Both the position numbers and the translations under genes were made by a program. A stretch of 64,000 nucleotides of DNA from Tubiluchus corallicola. Taxonomy: Eukaryota > Priapulida > Priapulimorpha > Priapulimorphida > Tubiluchidae. This document shows, in pieces, positions 37,801-49,972 of this stretch (position 1 is its first letter; the number at the start of each line of letters is the position of its first letter). The stretch lies in contig JAQGDQ010000045.1 in NCBI GenBank assembly GCA_030141605.1, positions 436,001-500,000 on the forward strand, in the 5' to 3' direction. The notes under the pieces were generated by a model. It worked only from the letters and a program-made list of their open reading frames with translations. It had not been told where the DNA came from and did no database searches.

Positions 37801-38861
37801 GTTTTCACAATGCTATTTTACAACTATAGCACTAATATGATGTTGGCATTTCTTCAAGTAGTTATGCTAATTGTTTAGTAACTTTTTTTCATTTATTTGT
37901 TAATTTCTTTCACCTTTCATGATTTTGACAAATTTCGAATAAAAATGTAACGTTGCGTTTAAATGAGATTAAAATAAGTATAATAACAATATTTAGGCGA
38001 ACCTCTTGTATTCCCACCATTGACAACAGTGCCAACAACAAGCACATCAGCAACTACTACAACAGCCACCACTCGGCCAACAACCACTACGAGAAGGACC
38101 ACTACTCGGCCAACAACTACTACGAGAAGGACTACTACCGTTTCTCCAACGAGGAGACCACCCCCGACAAGAACTACATCAAGAAGCTACACCAGAACTA
38201 CACCTAGATCTACACCAAGAACTAGTCCGACAACCAGACCAAGGTAAGTTTTCTAGGACCAGTTCAATATATGTCCATGCTATATATAGCCTGTCTGCAT
38301 CTTTCATATCATGTAAATAAGTGTTTTTTCGCAAAAACTAAAATTACTTGGATTGGAATTCTTAGGTATATACATGACATGTAATACTACTTAGGTATAT
38401 ATAAGTGATTCTACAAAAGCTCTTCTATCATGACGAGATGTCTTTTTTGTAGGACTGAGGTCATTATACCAGATGATACTCACAAAACAGAATATGGCGT
38501 TGATGAGTTTGAAGCAGAGCCAAAACCGAAGGAAATTGGTGCAGATTATACGCGACTTGAACCAAAGCCGGAATCGGAAACTGAGCCAGAACCTAAATCT
38601 GAAACTGAGCCCGAACCCAAACACAGCACACCTGAACCAACGCCAGAGTCCGAAGCACCATCCAAGCCAGAGCAAAAGCCAGAACCTGAACCCACAACAG
38701 AACCCAGTAGCACTACAAAATATCCAGGCAAGACTAAAAAGCCTGGCAGGCCTCAAAAACCAAGAAAGACTAGTGGAAAAAATCATGCCAACAATTTGTT
38801 ATCGAATATGTCGATATTATTGTTAAGTTTATTATGTTTTATATTGTTAGATATGATGTAG
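24893..38861 (+). CDS. Tandem GPR158/179-type Cache-EGF ectodomain protein with GPI-type tail and no 7TM
   Basis: Eleven exons: 24893-25719, 32023-32140, 32751-33049, 33149-33254, 33831-34051, 34847-34991, 36343-36545, 37028-37139, 37471-37675, 37997-38243, 38453-38861; total 2892 nt, 963 residues, all phases agree. Signal peptide residues 1-24. Unit 1: Cache-like domain to about residue 315 with YFEC (243-246) and DVNQC (291-295), then an EGF-like module CIPIPGFGLNRGGYVCACKP from residue 316. A furin-type RQKR at 379-382 follows. Unit 2: Cache-like domain about 450-677 (YFDC 610-613, DINQC 653-657), then an EGF-like module CVPKPGHGFRPGGYSCQCKP. This order is that of the extracellular half of GPR158/GPR179 (metabotropic glycine receptor family), here present twice. 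A Thr/Arg-rich stalk (about 746-828), a Pro/Glu repeat region and a C-terminal hydrophobic segment (about 943-963) follow. The protein ends there, so a GPI anchor is inferred rather than a receptor core. Confidence 0.88.
27302..27428. repeat. CT-rich microsatellite
   Basis: Imperfect (CT)n with CCCT and CGCT interruptions, inside the first intron of the GPR158-like gene. Confidence 0.9.
28322..28570. mobile_element. Possible tRNA-derived SINE
   Basis: The start, TAGCCGAGTGATTACGGTGT, resembles the A-box half of a Leu/Ser tRNA (GCCGAGTGGTTAAGG). Denser, GC-richer sequence than the surroundings follows. The B box is not convincing (CCTGGTCACTAGG), so this is a candidate only. Confidence 0.3.
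28762..28900. repeat. (AG)n microsatellite with a GTGCATGCGTG duplication
   Basis: Mostly AG dinucleotides to about 28850, then two copies of GGAGAGAGAGTTTGTGCATG. It is intronic. Confidence 0.92.
30178..30420. repeat. Diverged repeat, copy 1 (partner 31470-31720)
   Basis: Both copies start ATTAATCAATGACA, share a (G/T)TG(C/T)TGCTTTC-like block, then GACTTAG, and continue with weaker similarity through a CAAAA(C/T)AGGTC block. They are old copies of one element in the same intron. No coding capacity is evident. Confidence 0.45.
31470..31720. repeat. Diverged repeat, copy 2 (partner 30178-30420)
   Basis: Same order of blocks as the copy at 30178-30420, at roughly 60-70 percent similarity by eye in the best part. 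Confidence 0.45.
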
Positions 38862-39300
38862 TCGTTTTGTACATATCTGTTGGTGTTTTATATTGACTGA
38901 TAGGACACACACATAAAAATTTCGTTCAATATTAATTAGAATGGGGCTAGTTTTTGAGCTCCAGGCCAGAACTATTGCACTTATACTGGAATTTTCTGAA
39001 CTTTCAAGGTTGACTTTTGACTCTCAGTCGGGTTTTTAAGGTATCGGTCAACTAAGAGCATTGAGAAACCCACTTTGGTGTCAACCATGCAAGCATTCTC
39101 ATGAACTTTTTTAGCTGCTGCAACCATTACAATCATAAAGCGATCTCTAGCATAACTCTAATTTTGTGTGCGCCACGTACAACACATTTATTTATAAAAG
39201 AAGCTGATCTTGTTGCAGTTGTGAACAGATTAAATTAGTTATGATTCAAGTCTAAAATATCGTATTTCAAGTTCCAAAATAAAAGTTTTGTATCAACGCA
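38862..39300 (+). other. Probable 3' UTR of the GPR158-like gene
   Basis: The sequence after the TAG stop is non-coding. AATAAA at 39278-39283 is the first canonical poly(A) signal I found downstream; a later one occurs near 39633. Which is used cannot be told from sequence alone. Confidence 0.45.
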
Positions 39301-40017
39301 GCTGGTTCCCGATTAAATTGCAAATTAATTAGAAAAATGTAGTTGAATATTTTGATTTTGAGCTTCCATGAAAAGCACGCACTCAGATTACTACATGGTG
39401 AGTCATTGTGATGGATCTTTTCACGTGATTAATGTTGTTCAAGGCAACGTATGCACTTTTGACACTATCAAAATAATTAGGTCTGATGAAAATACTCATA
39501 AACTACGCATGTGAATGTAGAATATTGTAGATCTTCTTTTAAATTTTAAATTTTATATTTTATATTTTCTTTGTATGCGTTTTTAGTGCTTCGGAATTGT
39601 GATAAAATGTACTAAAACACTAAATTTATGAAAATAAAGAAATCGTACTATTATTCAATTCCGTGAACAACAAGCTATAATAGCCTTAGTGTGTAAATAC
39701 TGCGAAATTTTGAGTTATTGCAAATATACTCGTTTCGATCTCTATTATTATTTAAGATTTTCTAAAACATTAACTTTTTCCGGCATTTCACAATTTAAAA
39801 AAAATGTGGCGCACTTTTTTGTATGTGGTGCTGATTGTCGTCTGTTACTTCGTGTTAACTACCTGTAAATATCAGGGATAATCTGACATGATATTTATAA
39901 GACTGTGTGAGTCGTATAAGGCTAGGTTTCAAAGTTTAACAAAGTTTCAATGTAATAATAAATACAATAATAAAATTTTATCTCATAACCATCACTTCGT
40001 GCTTTTATTTTCTTATA
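39301..40017. other. Intergenic AT-rich DNA
   Basis: No exon, RNA gene or clear repeat seen between the 3' end of the GPR158-like gene and the transposon debris. Confidence 0.5.
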
Positions 40018-40300
40018 GACATAGGCGCATGGGTCAATTTTTCCAGGGGGGGAGCCAGTTTGCCCGAAAAATTCAAAGTCAACTTCGAGTCGCGAATTGC
40101 CTCACTCCACCCCACGATAAAAATGCCTGGATTTCGGGTACTTCATTTGACGCCATAGCTTCGAGATACCCTTTTATAAAAAAATTTTTTCATCATTTGG
40201 CCCAGTGCCCTCTAAAAATTGGTGATTGCCCGAAAAAAGGTGTTTGCCCGAATCCGGGGGGGGGGGGTGCTGCAGCCCCCGGCTCGTACGCTTGTGCTTA
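40018..40300. mobile_element. G/C-rich interspersed repeat (MITE-like)
   Basis: Begins ATAGGCGCATGGGTC, contains GGGGGGGAGCC and repeated TTTGCCCGAAAAA-type blocks, and ends with a G-run followed by GCAGCCCCCGGCTCGTACGC. Base composition differs sharply from the flanks. Repeats of this wording are widespread in marine invertebrate genomes. The open frame through it is fortuitous. Confidence 0.6.
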
Positions 40301-40540
40301 TAGAGTAAATCGAAACAGAGAGTACAACAGTGTACAATATGTTTAACGAACATTAATAAGTAATCTGTATGAAAGGATATTAATTAAGAGAAATCAGATA
40401 AATTATGGAAAATAATATCAGCAATTTACAATACGGGGGGGGGGTGAAAAGATAGAAGGCTATCTAATCACTTATTCGTGGTTCGAGCAGTATCAGATTA
40501 CTATAGATATATAAGTGATATATACTTAGTTTTCTAACGA

Positions 40541-41515
40541 TTGCTTGAATGTCCTAGACCTAGTAAACTACCCAAAACAATGACTAGCCCAGATTTAGAA
40601 GTACGAGATGACATCTTAGGAATGGGGTCAAAAGAAACAGTAAAGCAAATAGTGGAGAATTTTAGAAAGTTCGAAGAATTAAAGAAAGTAAGATTTAATA
40701 TAGAGAAAACGAGTTACTTAACGACAAAAATTACAAGAAAAAATACAAACCCTGTTTCAAATTTCAAGTTAAAAATGGACAATTAAAAAGGACTCAAAAA
40801 TATATTTAACCCCGGGGATTGGTTAACTAATACAGGAAAATGATGTTATGCTATGTTATTCTATGTAGAAACAGAATAGAAGGAATGATCTTGTATATCT
40901 TAAGTATAGAAAGGAGGAAAATATGGATTATAAATCACTGGAAGCGAGATTATTTATGTATGAAACAATGGTGATTTCTGCTATGCTTAATAATAGCGAA
41001 ACCTGGACAAATGTAACTCAAGGCGAGTGAGAGCTGTTAGAGAACATTCAGAAAAAAGCACTAAAGAAAGTATTGGAAAAGAAAACGACACATAGAGTTG
41101 AATGTAGGAAATTAATCTTGTAAATTCTGATGAGAGGAAATTGGCATGAAAATTTTTACTGTAACAGAACAAGCGAGATTATGAAAAATGCTGGTACGAG
41201 GAGATTAAAACAAAAATGATAAAGCATGACATTGAATATGAAATAGAACAGGTGCAAAGGATGAAAAAATCTAAATGGAAAAAAATGTTAAAAGTAAAAA
41301 TCAAAGAAAGAATAGCAGAAGAGTTCAAACAAAAAATAATGACCAAATTAATTTTCCCGAAGAAGACAACAGCTGGAAAACAGCATTATATAGGGAAATG
41401 CGAAGTCAAGGAGGCGAGTGCTATGATAAAAATTAGATTAAACATGGTTGAAGTTGTTGGAAAATCCGCTTTAAACCAAGCTTGGCTTCTTTGGTGGCCT
41501 TACAATATTATTTAG
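40541..41515 (+). pseudogene. Decayed LINE reverse-transcriptase remnant
   Basis: Plus-strand frames read ASP-like SPDLEVRDDILGMGSKE and FRKFEELKKVRFNIEKTS, the thumb region after the RT catalytic loop. After a frameshift comes an YLxGDWLTNTG-like piece (the common LINE KYLG motif). Further pieces follow in changing frames (SETWTNVTQGE, ENIQKKALKKVLE, IKIRLNMVEV), in the order expected for a non-LTR retrotransposon C-terminal region. At least five stops or frameshifts kill it. No catalytic YxDD box is present, so the 5' part is missing. Its end lies about 420 bp before the KH gene start codon. Confidence 0.75.
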
Positions 41516-41937
41516 ATCGTATGTTTTGTTTAAGCGTGTGTAACCATGCGTTCAGTTAACCTTGCGTATAAAAAGGAAGTGTCACCGCTGATCGGTGAAA
41601 CTACGAGGCAATTAGATAATTATCGTTTTAATATTTTTTTCGATAACGATAAACTCTTATAATTTAATTGTAGAAAATTGTCATTAGTCTGCAAGACTTT
41701 TACGGTGTATAGTCAATGACTCAAACGCGCTTGAATTGAATTTTGTAAAGTTTGCGCTTTGTGATTTGCTACTTTCAGCGCCATTACAGCGTTTCATTCT
41801 CTTTGTGCAAAGAAATATTTGTAGCGTGTTGTTGTTTGACCCGTAGCACATTTACAAATACTTCTGTATTGTATTATTTCAAGTTTCTTTTTTTGTTGAT
41901 TTTATTTCTTGCGAAACACGTCGTGTACTTAATAAAA

Positions 41938-44900
41938 ATGCAAAGCCCCGTTGACCAAGATAGACTCAACGTGCTAGAGCAAGAAAAAGAAAGCCTGAGC
42001 GTTGTTTTCGAAAATGCTCATCGGTTACTGGCTGAAGGTGTGTTATTTCTATTGAACTAATTTAATTGGTTTACAAAGTTGTCACTTAGTATTTGCTTCT
42101 ACCAATTCAGAATCAGAATTTCATACAAACATTCACATGAACACAATTTATTAGATTGTTAAACAAGTCAGTCACCTAATTGACCGAAAAACATCTGGAA
42201 CGAGCTGCTCCTATTCAAATGTGTATAAAAACTATCGGCAATTGATTCACATAACTCAGCATAATTGGCTCGATATTTTTGCTTCATGTGCTTAAAATAA
42301 GATGCTTTTTGTGCTGAAACAGCTTGTATTAATGTTTTTGTGTCATCTTTACATTGTGTTATTTTGTGCATTATAATGTACCTATAAACAATCGTGTTAA
42401 ATATGGTTTTGTTGGTTAAACAGATGTGTTTATCACACGGTATTATGCTAGTACAGCAATTTTGCTTTGAATCTGTCGCCTCTCATCTGCTGCGCTTGAC
42501 CTCATTGTTTGTGGAAGCTCAATTTAATCACTTGCATAGCAGATTGTTTTTGAAGTTCCTGCTGCTGTTCACAAGGGCATTGGCACCAGCAACTGCTTTT
42601 CGCAAGAGAAAGGTGGTCGTTACCAATTGTAGCTCAAGCATTAGGTGTTTTAATTGAATATGTGAAATATACAGCAAGAGATTTTCAATTTATTTATCAG
42701 TATGAGAACTTTATAAAAATTAAATACCAACTTCTTCATGAAGAAATGAAGCAACCGACTTGACACGAATTTCTGTAATGTTTAGTATTAGTATAAAGAA
42801 ACAGATTTTTGAGATTTTTTTTTTATTTTCACTTATATATAAATTAGTATTCTTAAATAATTGAACATTAGAATTTTGACATTATTGTTCATTTGAGGCC
42901 TTTTCAGTGCATGCTAGGCTGATGAATGATGATTCATACTTCTATAGTAGTAATGTTACACCCTTCAGATAATAGATTCATTTGCTTAATTGGGTAAAAG
43001 CACTTTTGTTCCAAAATGAGTCTATTAAGTGGTGGTTATTGCAGTTAAAAGCAAAACTAGTTAATTTTCAGTTTTTGATTTCCAATCATTCGATACAAGT
43101 TCCACTGATACGAACAGAACTCTATTATTATCCTTTGTATTTTGTGCCTGCTATTTACCCTGAAATGCATGACTACTTTAGTACGTACTGTATACTAGAA
43201 ATTGAAAACCTCAGGAGCGGAAAGCAGAAAGAATCTGTCAGTGATGATGACAAGAAAGACCTCAATGCCGCAACACCTCAGAATGAGTTTATTACCGTTC
43301 ATGATGAAAAGCCAACGAAGCTCCAGGTTAATGTTGTTATCCCAGCTAAACAATATCCAAGGGTAAGTGAAGCATTAATTGTGATATTTTCATTTTTGTT
43401 ACCGTTGTACCAATTAAAAAATGGTTGTTTTGGTGAGTTTGCAAATTGCAATTATTATTCATTAATACAAAACTTTTTTAGTCATGGGACAGTCTATGAT
43501 TGAAACAAGTTTTCTTAATTATTCCCTTATTGCAACAATTTAAAGCACTGATTACATCACTTTTAATTTTCAGATCAATTTTGTTGGGAAGTTATTAGGC
43601 CCAAAAGGAAGCACCCTGAAGCAGCTTCAAGAGGAAACTTTTACTCATATGTCTGTATTTGGCCGAGGTTCCATGAGGGATAAGGATAAGGTAAAGTTAC
43701 TTTTATCGTAATGATAATAAAGTGCATATATGCTTCACAGTTAAATTTTCATTAAATTGTAGCCCTATTAAAATAAGAAATCAAAAAAATCTATCTTTAA
43801 CTTTTTTATAAGCCACAAGTTAAGCATAACTAAAGCTCACAGTATTTTCAGTTCTCAATGATATTATTAGCTTCGTTCTTTGTAACACACTTAGTCTTTT
43901 ATACCCAATGTGAAATAATGATAAACAAGAGCAATAAGACTGCATCACATGGCAATCTTTAATCTTCTGCCCAAGTTATGAGCTAAGGAGAATAATGTTA
44001 ACCCAGTGCTCTAAACAATTATATTAGCTTTGTTCTCTATAATCTGTTATACAAAATGACAAATAGTGAATAGCAATAAAACTATTGATGCACTGAATCC
44101 AAATTCGAGTATTCAACTACAATGTGGGCTAACAGAATTACATAATCCACGCTGCTGAGTTTCTACATTCTTTTGCCAAGCACAGGAAGCTTCTACGTGA
44201 AAAGATGGTTCAAATGAGAAATTTGTAAAACGAATTAAATATTCGTATGCAGAAATACAGTCTCACGTGTTTCAGTGTATATAATGAGTTGCAAGAAATG
44301 AAAAAATGCTAGCACCCGTGCTGTGTTCCAAAAATGCATAGAATGAACTGCAAGAATACTGTCGGGCTCAAATTCGTTTGCTAAAATAAGTTTTAGTACC
44401 CAATAGATGAAACTGTATCATCTTGTGTTTGAAAAAATAGTACATTAATATTCTCACTTTTTAAGTTTGGCCTTAAATGCATAATAGCATATGCAGAAGA
44501 AACTCGTGTATTTGGTAAACTTTATAACATTATAAGCAGAGACTGCAAGCTAGATTTTTTTGCAAGTATAGCAGTAGTTCAAACTGCACAATTGCAATGT
44601 GAATGAGGAAGTATGCGGACATCAATAGCTACCTGGTTTTAAAGACCAGCTAAGTGTGTGCTAGCCATAAATAATGTGCCTGTCTCTGCCAGCTATGTCA
44701 CTTAACGTTTGGGTTTTTCATTGATCATTTGATTCATTTCTATTGACCCCTTTAGTGCTTGATACATTTCTTTTTCCATGAAATCTAAAAGTGCTATAAC
44801 AACCCCAAAAGTCTCGTTGCATCATATCTCCATAGTAGATCTTGATTAATGGCTCTTTCGACTTAACAGTAGTGTTAAACAACCTTCTCAATATTGGTTC

Positions 44901-46149
44901 CACAATAACACATACGAGCTTGTCTTAAATTATAGGCATCATCTTTGAAGTTGTTGATGCTTTTTCAGCACAGTACAGTACTTATTGTTTTTAATGGTTC
45001 TTGTATTTTGCGGTGGCAGTGTCACTGGGACTTAACATGTTTTTCTCATTGATCTTTTTCTCTTTGTCTCGTTCACTTATCTCTCAAAGTTGCTGCTAAT
45101 ACTGGTTCGAGTTTCTGGTGCCATTACAACTAGTATATGTCCATGTGTTAGTTGTACCAGCAATGTGCATTAAAGTAAGTGATAATCATGGTGTTTGTAG
45201 ATCTCATCAAATTTACAAAAAATATTCCTTATAAAAATGGAATGCTCCAACATTTATTAAATTTCGAAACCAAACTTGATGTAAAGAAATGAAATGTGAA
45301 AAATTTCACGAGTATCGTGAATTAGCATGATCATTGAAGCACGTGGCATTTTTTCTGTGCATAAAGCTATATTTATAGTTTTAAAGCAGTATAAAAAAAA
45401 TAACAGTTTATCATGCATTTTGTCTTTGTCTAAGTGGTGATTGCAATTTGTAGGAAGAAGAACAGCGGAAAAGTGGTGATCCAAAATATCAGCATCTGAA
45501 TCACGATTTGCATGTACATGTAGTAGCTTTTGCAAAGCCTAGTGATGCTTACGCTCGTATCAGCCATGCCCTACAGGAGCTGAGCAAATTCCTAATTCCG
45601 GTAAGCAGGCGGAAGCAATTCATTTCACTTACACAATGTGAATATTGTCATCTGGCCATTATGTTAAATTTTTGTGCAGAATTTCTTCCCCATTCAAGTA
45701 CTCGAGCATTTTTTGTATTCTAGTGCAAAATCAAATCAGCTATTTGTAAAAATTGTGTTAGAGACTAATAATTTTACTCTGTAAAACCTTGCACAGGTAT
45801 AGCTATCTTACTACATGAAAGTATTGAATAAGAATTACAATGAGAACTTAACAAATTTATTGGCGGCCAATGATGCAACATTTTAATGCTTTTATACAGT
45901 GTTCTGGGATAATATAGGACCGCTTGGGTAAATAACGAAGAAATGTTGTACTAGTTCTCTTGGTGAATAAGACAGCATATTACATTTCTTTACTTTGTTG
46001 CATTGATATTTGCTATATAAGTGATTATTTGGAAGAATCAAATGAAAAAGATCAATGTGTTTTTTCCTAGTTACGTTATAATGTGGCCTGAGTTTAATTT
46101 TTCTGTGCAATAGTAATAAATTGCAAGCCTGCTAATACAAAGTGTAGAA

Positions 46150-46180
<31 letters not shown>

Positions 46181-48673
46181 TGTATAATGTATTCCCACAT
46201 ATTACATATTATATACATATATAAGTTTATATTAGGGATATAAATTATCATAATCCTATTTAGCTGCTTAGTTGTAACATATTTTTTATTTTTTTTTGCA
46301 ATTTTAGGATCCCGCAGAATTGGAGGGCCAGATGCAGTATGGCGTAAATGGCATGGGTGCACGTGGTGGTCGTGGAGGTGGTATGCGTGGAAGAGGCGGT
46401 CCACCGACTAGAGGAGGACCAGGCGGTATGGGTGGGAGAGGTGCACCAGGAGGCATGGCAGCACAGAGGGGTATGGCACCACCGAGAGGTGTTCCTAGTG
46501 CAGGAATGGCTTCAAGAGGAAACCGTGGAGGCATGGCTCCAAGAGGGATGCCAGCTGCGTCGTCACAAGTTGGTCGAGGAGCTGGAGTAATGAGAGGATC
46601 TCCTAATGCAAGAGGTGGCGTACCTAGAGGACTGGCCACTCGTGGTGCAGCACCTATGATGAGAGGTGGAGGTGCACAACCACCTGCTAGATCAATGGCT
46701 CAAGGATTTGATGCTGGTTATGATGCAAGCTATGTAAGTTTGTGACTGCTATTGCTGTTATAATTAAATTCTTTCCAGAGAAATTTGTCCAGGTTATTGT
46801 AAATTATGTTTGTTGAACCTGCATTACTAGTAATGAGTTGTGATACTGCACTAAAATGTTCAAAACATCTGCAAACTACAACATTGCCACAAAATAATGA
46901 CGCCCACCCTTTATTATCCAATCTAGCTACTTTTTATTGATAGTTTTTGCATTTTTAATGCACTGCTTTTGCAATATTGAACAAATATTGTGGTTTTGCG
47001 AGTGGTGCATTTTTTGCTGTACAAAACATCAGTGTTGTACATTGCTGTCTTCAGCTTGGATTTCACTCAAACTGCAAATATTGTAAACTGTCTAATTACA
47101 GGGAGGATATGAGCAACAGTATGAGGAACCGGCAGTCTCTAGAACCTCTTACGATATGGGAATGGGTTATGAACAAACCGACCCTATGGCAGTGCAGAGT
47201 ACTGGATATGTTGACGAATATGGCGCACTGACGTAAGTGGTCATTCGCAACGTCAATGTTTTATCTTTGCCCTAGCAAAATTCACTGGATTATAGTAAGC
47301 TGTCCATCTACAAGTAATAAACATTTTTTGACAAATGCCAAAAATATAGAATTGAGTTTTTTAATAGTTACATATTGTCAAATGAATTTGTTATTAAATT
47401 GTGTTGATGCAGTATGTCTAGTGTCATGTCTAATCTAGGATTTCATTTATTCATCAGTTAATATTAGTAAAATAATGTACAGTAAGTCCTCGCTTGACAA
47501 CTCTTCGTTTTAATGTCACTTAATTTTATTCACTTAATGATGTGTGTCTCAATTTAACGATAATTTTTTCGGCCTTCAATTGCTAAAATTTTGTTTACTG
47601 CACTCGCGTTAAATGAAGAAGAATAACCGAAATTAACATTAATAATTTGTCATACTAAGCAGTCAGAGGCAGACGGTGTTGGTTCACTGCCACTTGCTAA
47701 TTGCACTTTCCAAAGTACGAAGAGGTGAAATTTCTCTGATAAAAATCTGTCTTATTACATTACTGGGTTGTTCTCACCTCGTTTGCAAATTCATTGTCGG
47801 ATAACAACGCTAGAACTTGGTGTTGAACAGAAACAGCTGGCGTTAAACATCCGCATGAAGCTTTTAAACTACAATATTGACACTGGACTTGAAATTTGTT
47901 GTAAAAATAGTCCAGATACAACGCAGAGTTTAGCAGTGAGACACGATGCTGCTAATGCTTGACAGTGTTGAAAAGAAAGGGTTCTAAACCAATGCTAGAT
48001 TTTTTCAAAAGCAAGCACAGAAAGAAAAGAAAAAAGAAGAAATGGCATAAGGGGATGGATCAGTCAGAGCAAGATACAAGTATGCAAGGAGTCTGTGTTA
48101 CAAATTTGAATTTTAACTGTAAACTTTAATTTTCTTTAACTTTTAGGTAAAAAATTGTTTTCCTTAACATCCCCTTTTGCTGAAATGCATTAGCGTCTTT
48201 AAGTGAGGACTTAGTGTACTCTTATTATAAGCCCATTTTTTCTCTTGTAGGGAGCCGGATTATGGAATGTCTGGTCAGACATATGATCAGGGATTTGACG
48301 GTAAGTACATTATAATGTGAAGCTTTTTTGCAGCATCAAAATTCAATTTCACTCCTAAAAAATCTCACAACCTGTAAAAATTTTAATGTAATTTCGTAAA
48401 AAAAATGTAGCCATGTTGAATTTGTTGCTAATATCATCAATAAAGTACCTTTAGTTTTGTAATTAAGCACATGATGTTGAAAGAAGGTGGCTGTTAATTT
48501 ATTGAGAAGGTGTAAAGATGTTTGCTATAATTGCAGTGGAGGATCAGTGGGCTGCTGCCGGACATGCACCTGCATTACCTATGGCAGGTGGAAAGGCACC
48601 GACTATGCGGAGTCCGGCGGGAATGGCACGAGCTCATCCATATGCTCCAGTGAGTCGAGGCCACTATGGCTGA
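41938..48673 (+). CDS. Sam68/KHDRBS-like STAR-family KH RNA-binding protein
   Basis: Eight coding exons: 41938-42037, 43199-43362, 43574-43690, 45454-45600, 46308-46733, 47102-47232, 48251-48300, 48537-48673; total 1272 nt, 423 residues. The N-terminal QUA1-like segment ([21 protein letters not shown]) spans exon 1. The maxi-KH domain runs over exons 2-4 ([20 protein letters not shown], GxxG loop GPKG at residues 97-100, [37 protein letters not shown]). Exon 5 is a long RGG/GMAPRG-rich region, and exons 6-8 are Tyr-rich, ending [12 protein letters not shown], very like the Sam68 C-terminus HPYGRY. Known family role: nuclear binding of U(A/U)AA-type RNA, alternative splicing and signalling via Tyr/Arg modification. 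KHDRBS1-3 cannot be separated here. Confidence 0.93.
42141..43042. mobile_element. Pogo/Tigger-like DNA transposon remnant, copy A
   Basis: Collinear with the element at 49973-50932. Shared blocks include ATAAAAACT(A/G)T, CTTAAAATAAGA, TGTCATCTTTAC, GCTTTGAATCTGT, TTTTTGAAGTTC or TTTTGAAGTTC, GTGCAT(G/A)CTA and TGAGTCTATTAAG near the right end. Both terminal inverted repeats are eroded and the interior is shortened, with the transposase fragment missing. It lies in intron 1 of the KH gene. Confidence 0.7.
43691..45453 (+). other. Intron 3 of the KH gene
   Basis: 1.76 kb between the GSMRDKDK exon and the KEEEQRK-side exon, with canonical GTAAAG and TTTGTAG ends. A minus-strand frame at about 44718-44903 has ordinary amino-acid composition but no recognisable family; I do not call it a gene. 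Confidence 0.7.
46148..46178. repeat. (TA)n microsatellite
   Basis: About 30 bp of TA dinucleotides in the intron before the RGG exon. Confidence 0.9.
47480..48216. mobile_element. TIR DNA transposon with TA target site, about 740 bp
   Basis: The left end CAGTAAGTCCTCGCTT and the reverse complement of the right end, CACTAAGTCCTCACTT, match at 14 of 16 positions and are each flanked by TA (47478-47479 and 48217-48218). The CAGTxxxTCCTCGCTTxA wording and the TA duplication fit the Tc1/mariner superfamily, pogo/Tigger branch. Near 47970-48050 a Lys-rich tail ([13 protein letters not shown]) may be the C-terminus of a lost transposase. It is inserted in the intron between KH exons 6 and 7. Confidence 0.75.
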
Positions 48674-49972
48674 ACAACCGAACAACTGTCGCCTGCTTAA
48701 CAGGTACATCTTACATGTTCATTGTTCAGGTGAACTGTAAAAACAACAAACTGTCAAATTTTTAATAATAATAAAAATGTATATTAAAACTTGACACATC
48801 AGCTTTCACATTCCGAGAAACGATGAAAATTTTCATTGTGTAATTTTGTTTAAATTACTCATTGTTTATCAGTCTCTGCATTTTTGATTGATAATTACCT
48901 TGTAATAGCAAAAAACGGGTTGAAGTCCAAGCACCAGCAAAAAACGATATCTAAAAATTTCTCATTAAGTAGCTGTGTTTGACCTTGTGTCTATGATACA
49001 GTAGTAATTGTGTTAACATATCAATTTGATTTACAGAACAGTTCATTAAAACGTCTATGAAACTTCTCAATATACTGTTTGATTTTCACTTAATTATTGA
49101 GCATTAGTGACTTGATAATTTTATTATACTTACATTTTTATTAAAGCAGATTCTTGAAATATCTACGATCGTAAATCGTCAAGATGAATTGAGAAAATCT
49201 TAAAGCCACAATTTTCTCTAATTGAATCATCATATTCCAGATTAGATGAGGCAGCACGACAAATAAATGTGTAATAGTAATAGATAATTAAATGTTGTGT
49301 CAAAGTTATTTACTTACTAAATCTGTTCATTAAATTTATAAATGCAAGTTAGTTGAACTTCAATTACTGTTGTGTTATTTTAGTAGCATAAAATGTAAAA
49401 AGTGAGTGTATCCTTTACCTTTTAGCAGTTATACTAGAAACGTATCTGAGTCATTGATATTTTACTCATTTTAAGTTTTGAAAGTGAAAAACCAAATTTA
49501 AATTTCGCTTTAAGATCTTAAAGTGCAAAATAAAAAAGCTTTTCTCTTTTATATTCTTGTGTAACTTGTATGTGTGTCATAACCGTGAAACCATAATTTT
49601 TGCAATCACGGTCGATTTCTATTAACTACATCACTCATAAACTCATACTACATAAAAATGCCTAGTTTGTTAGCAAATCTGATTTGTGTGGAACGTAAAT
49701 GGACATATGAACAATAGGAAAATATGAAAAGTAAGCAATTCTTAAAATGTAGATTTTGGTCATTTCAAACTATAATAATAATCATTTCGTGAAGTGCTTT
49801 GATGCATCAGTTTATAAAAATATAAGGCACTTTGGCTTATTATATAAATATTTGTGGGAAAAATAATTCTGTGAAAAACAAAACAGTGCTGCAGGTGAAT
49901 TCACTCCATGTCATGAATTTGTGAATGAGTATTATGTTATATATAGCCACACTTAATTCCTGTATGTATATA

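Noticed and set aside
38391-38786. Minus-strand frame of 131 codons
   Set aside because: Shadow of the Pro/Glu-rich exon of the GPR158-like gene.
44718-44903. 61-codon minus-strand frame in a KH intron with normal amino-acid composition
   Set aside because: No family resemblance, no extension with splice sites; may be transposon debris but cannot be supported.
46304-46639. Minus-strand Pro/Gly-rich frame
   Set aside because: Shadow of the RGG-rich exon of the KH gene, driven by its GC-rich repeats.
48487-48765. Cys-rich 92-codon frame overlapping the last KH exon
   Set aside because: Out of frame with the exon that continues the conserved C-terminus to HYG; begins inside the preceding intron.
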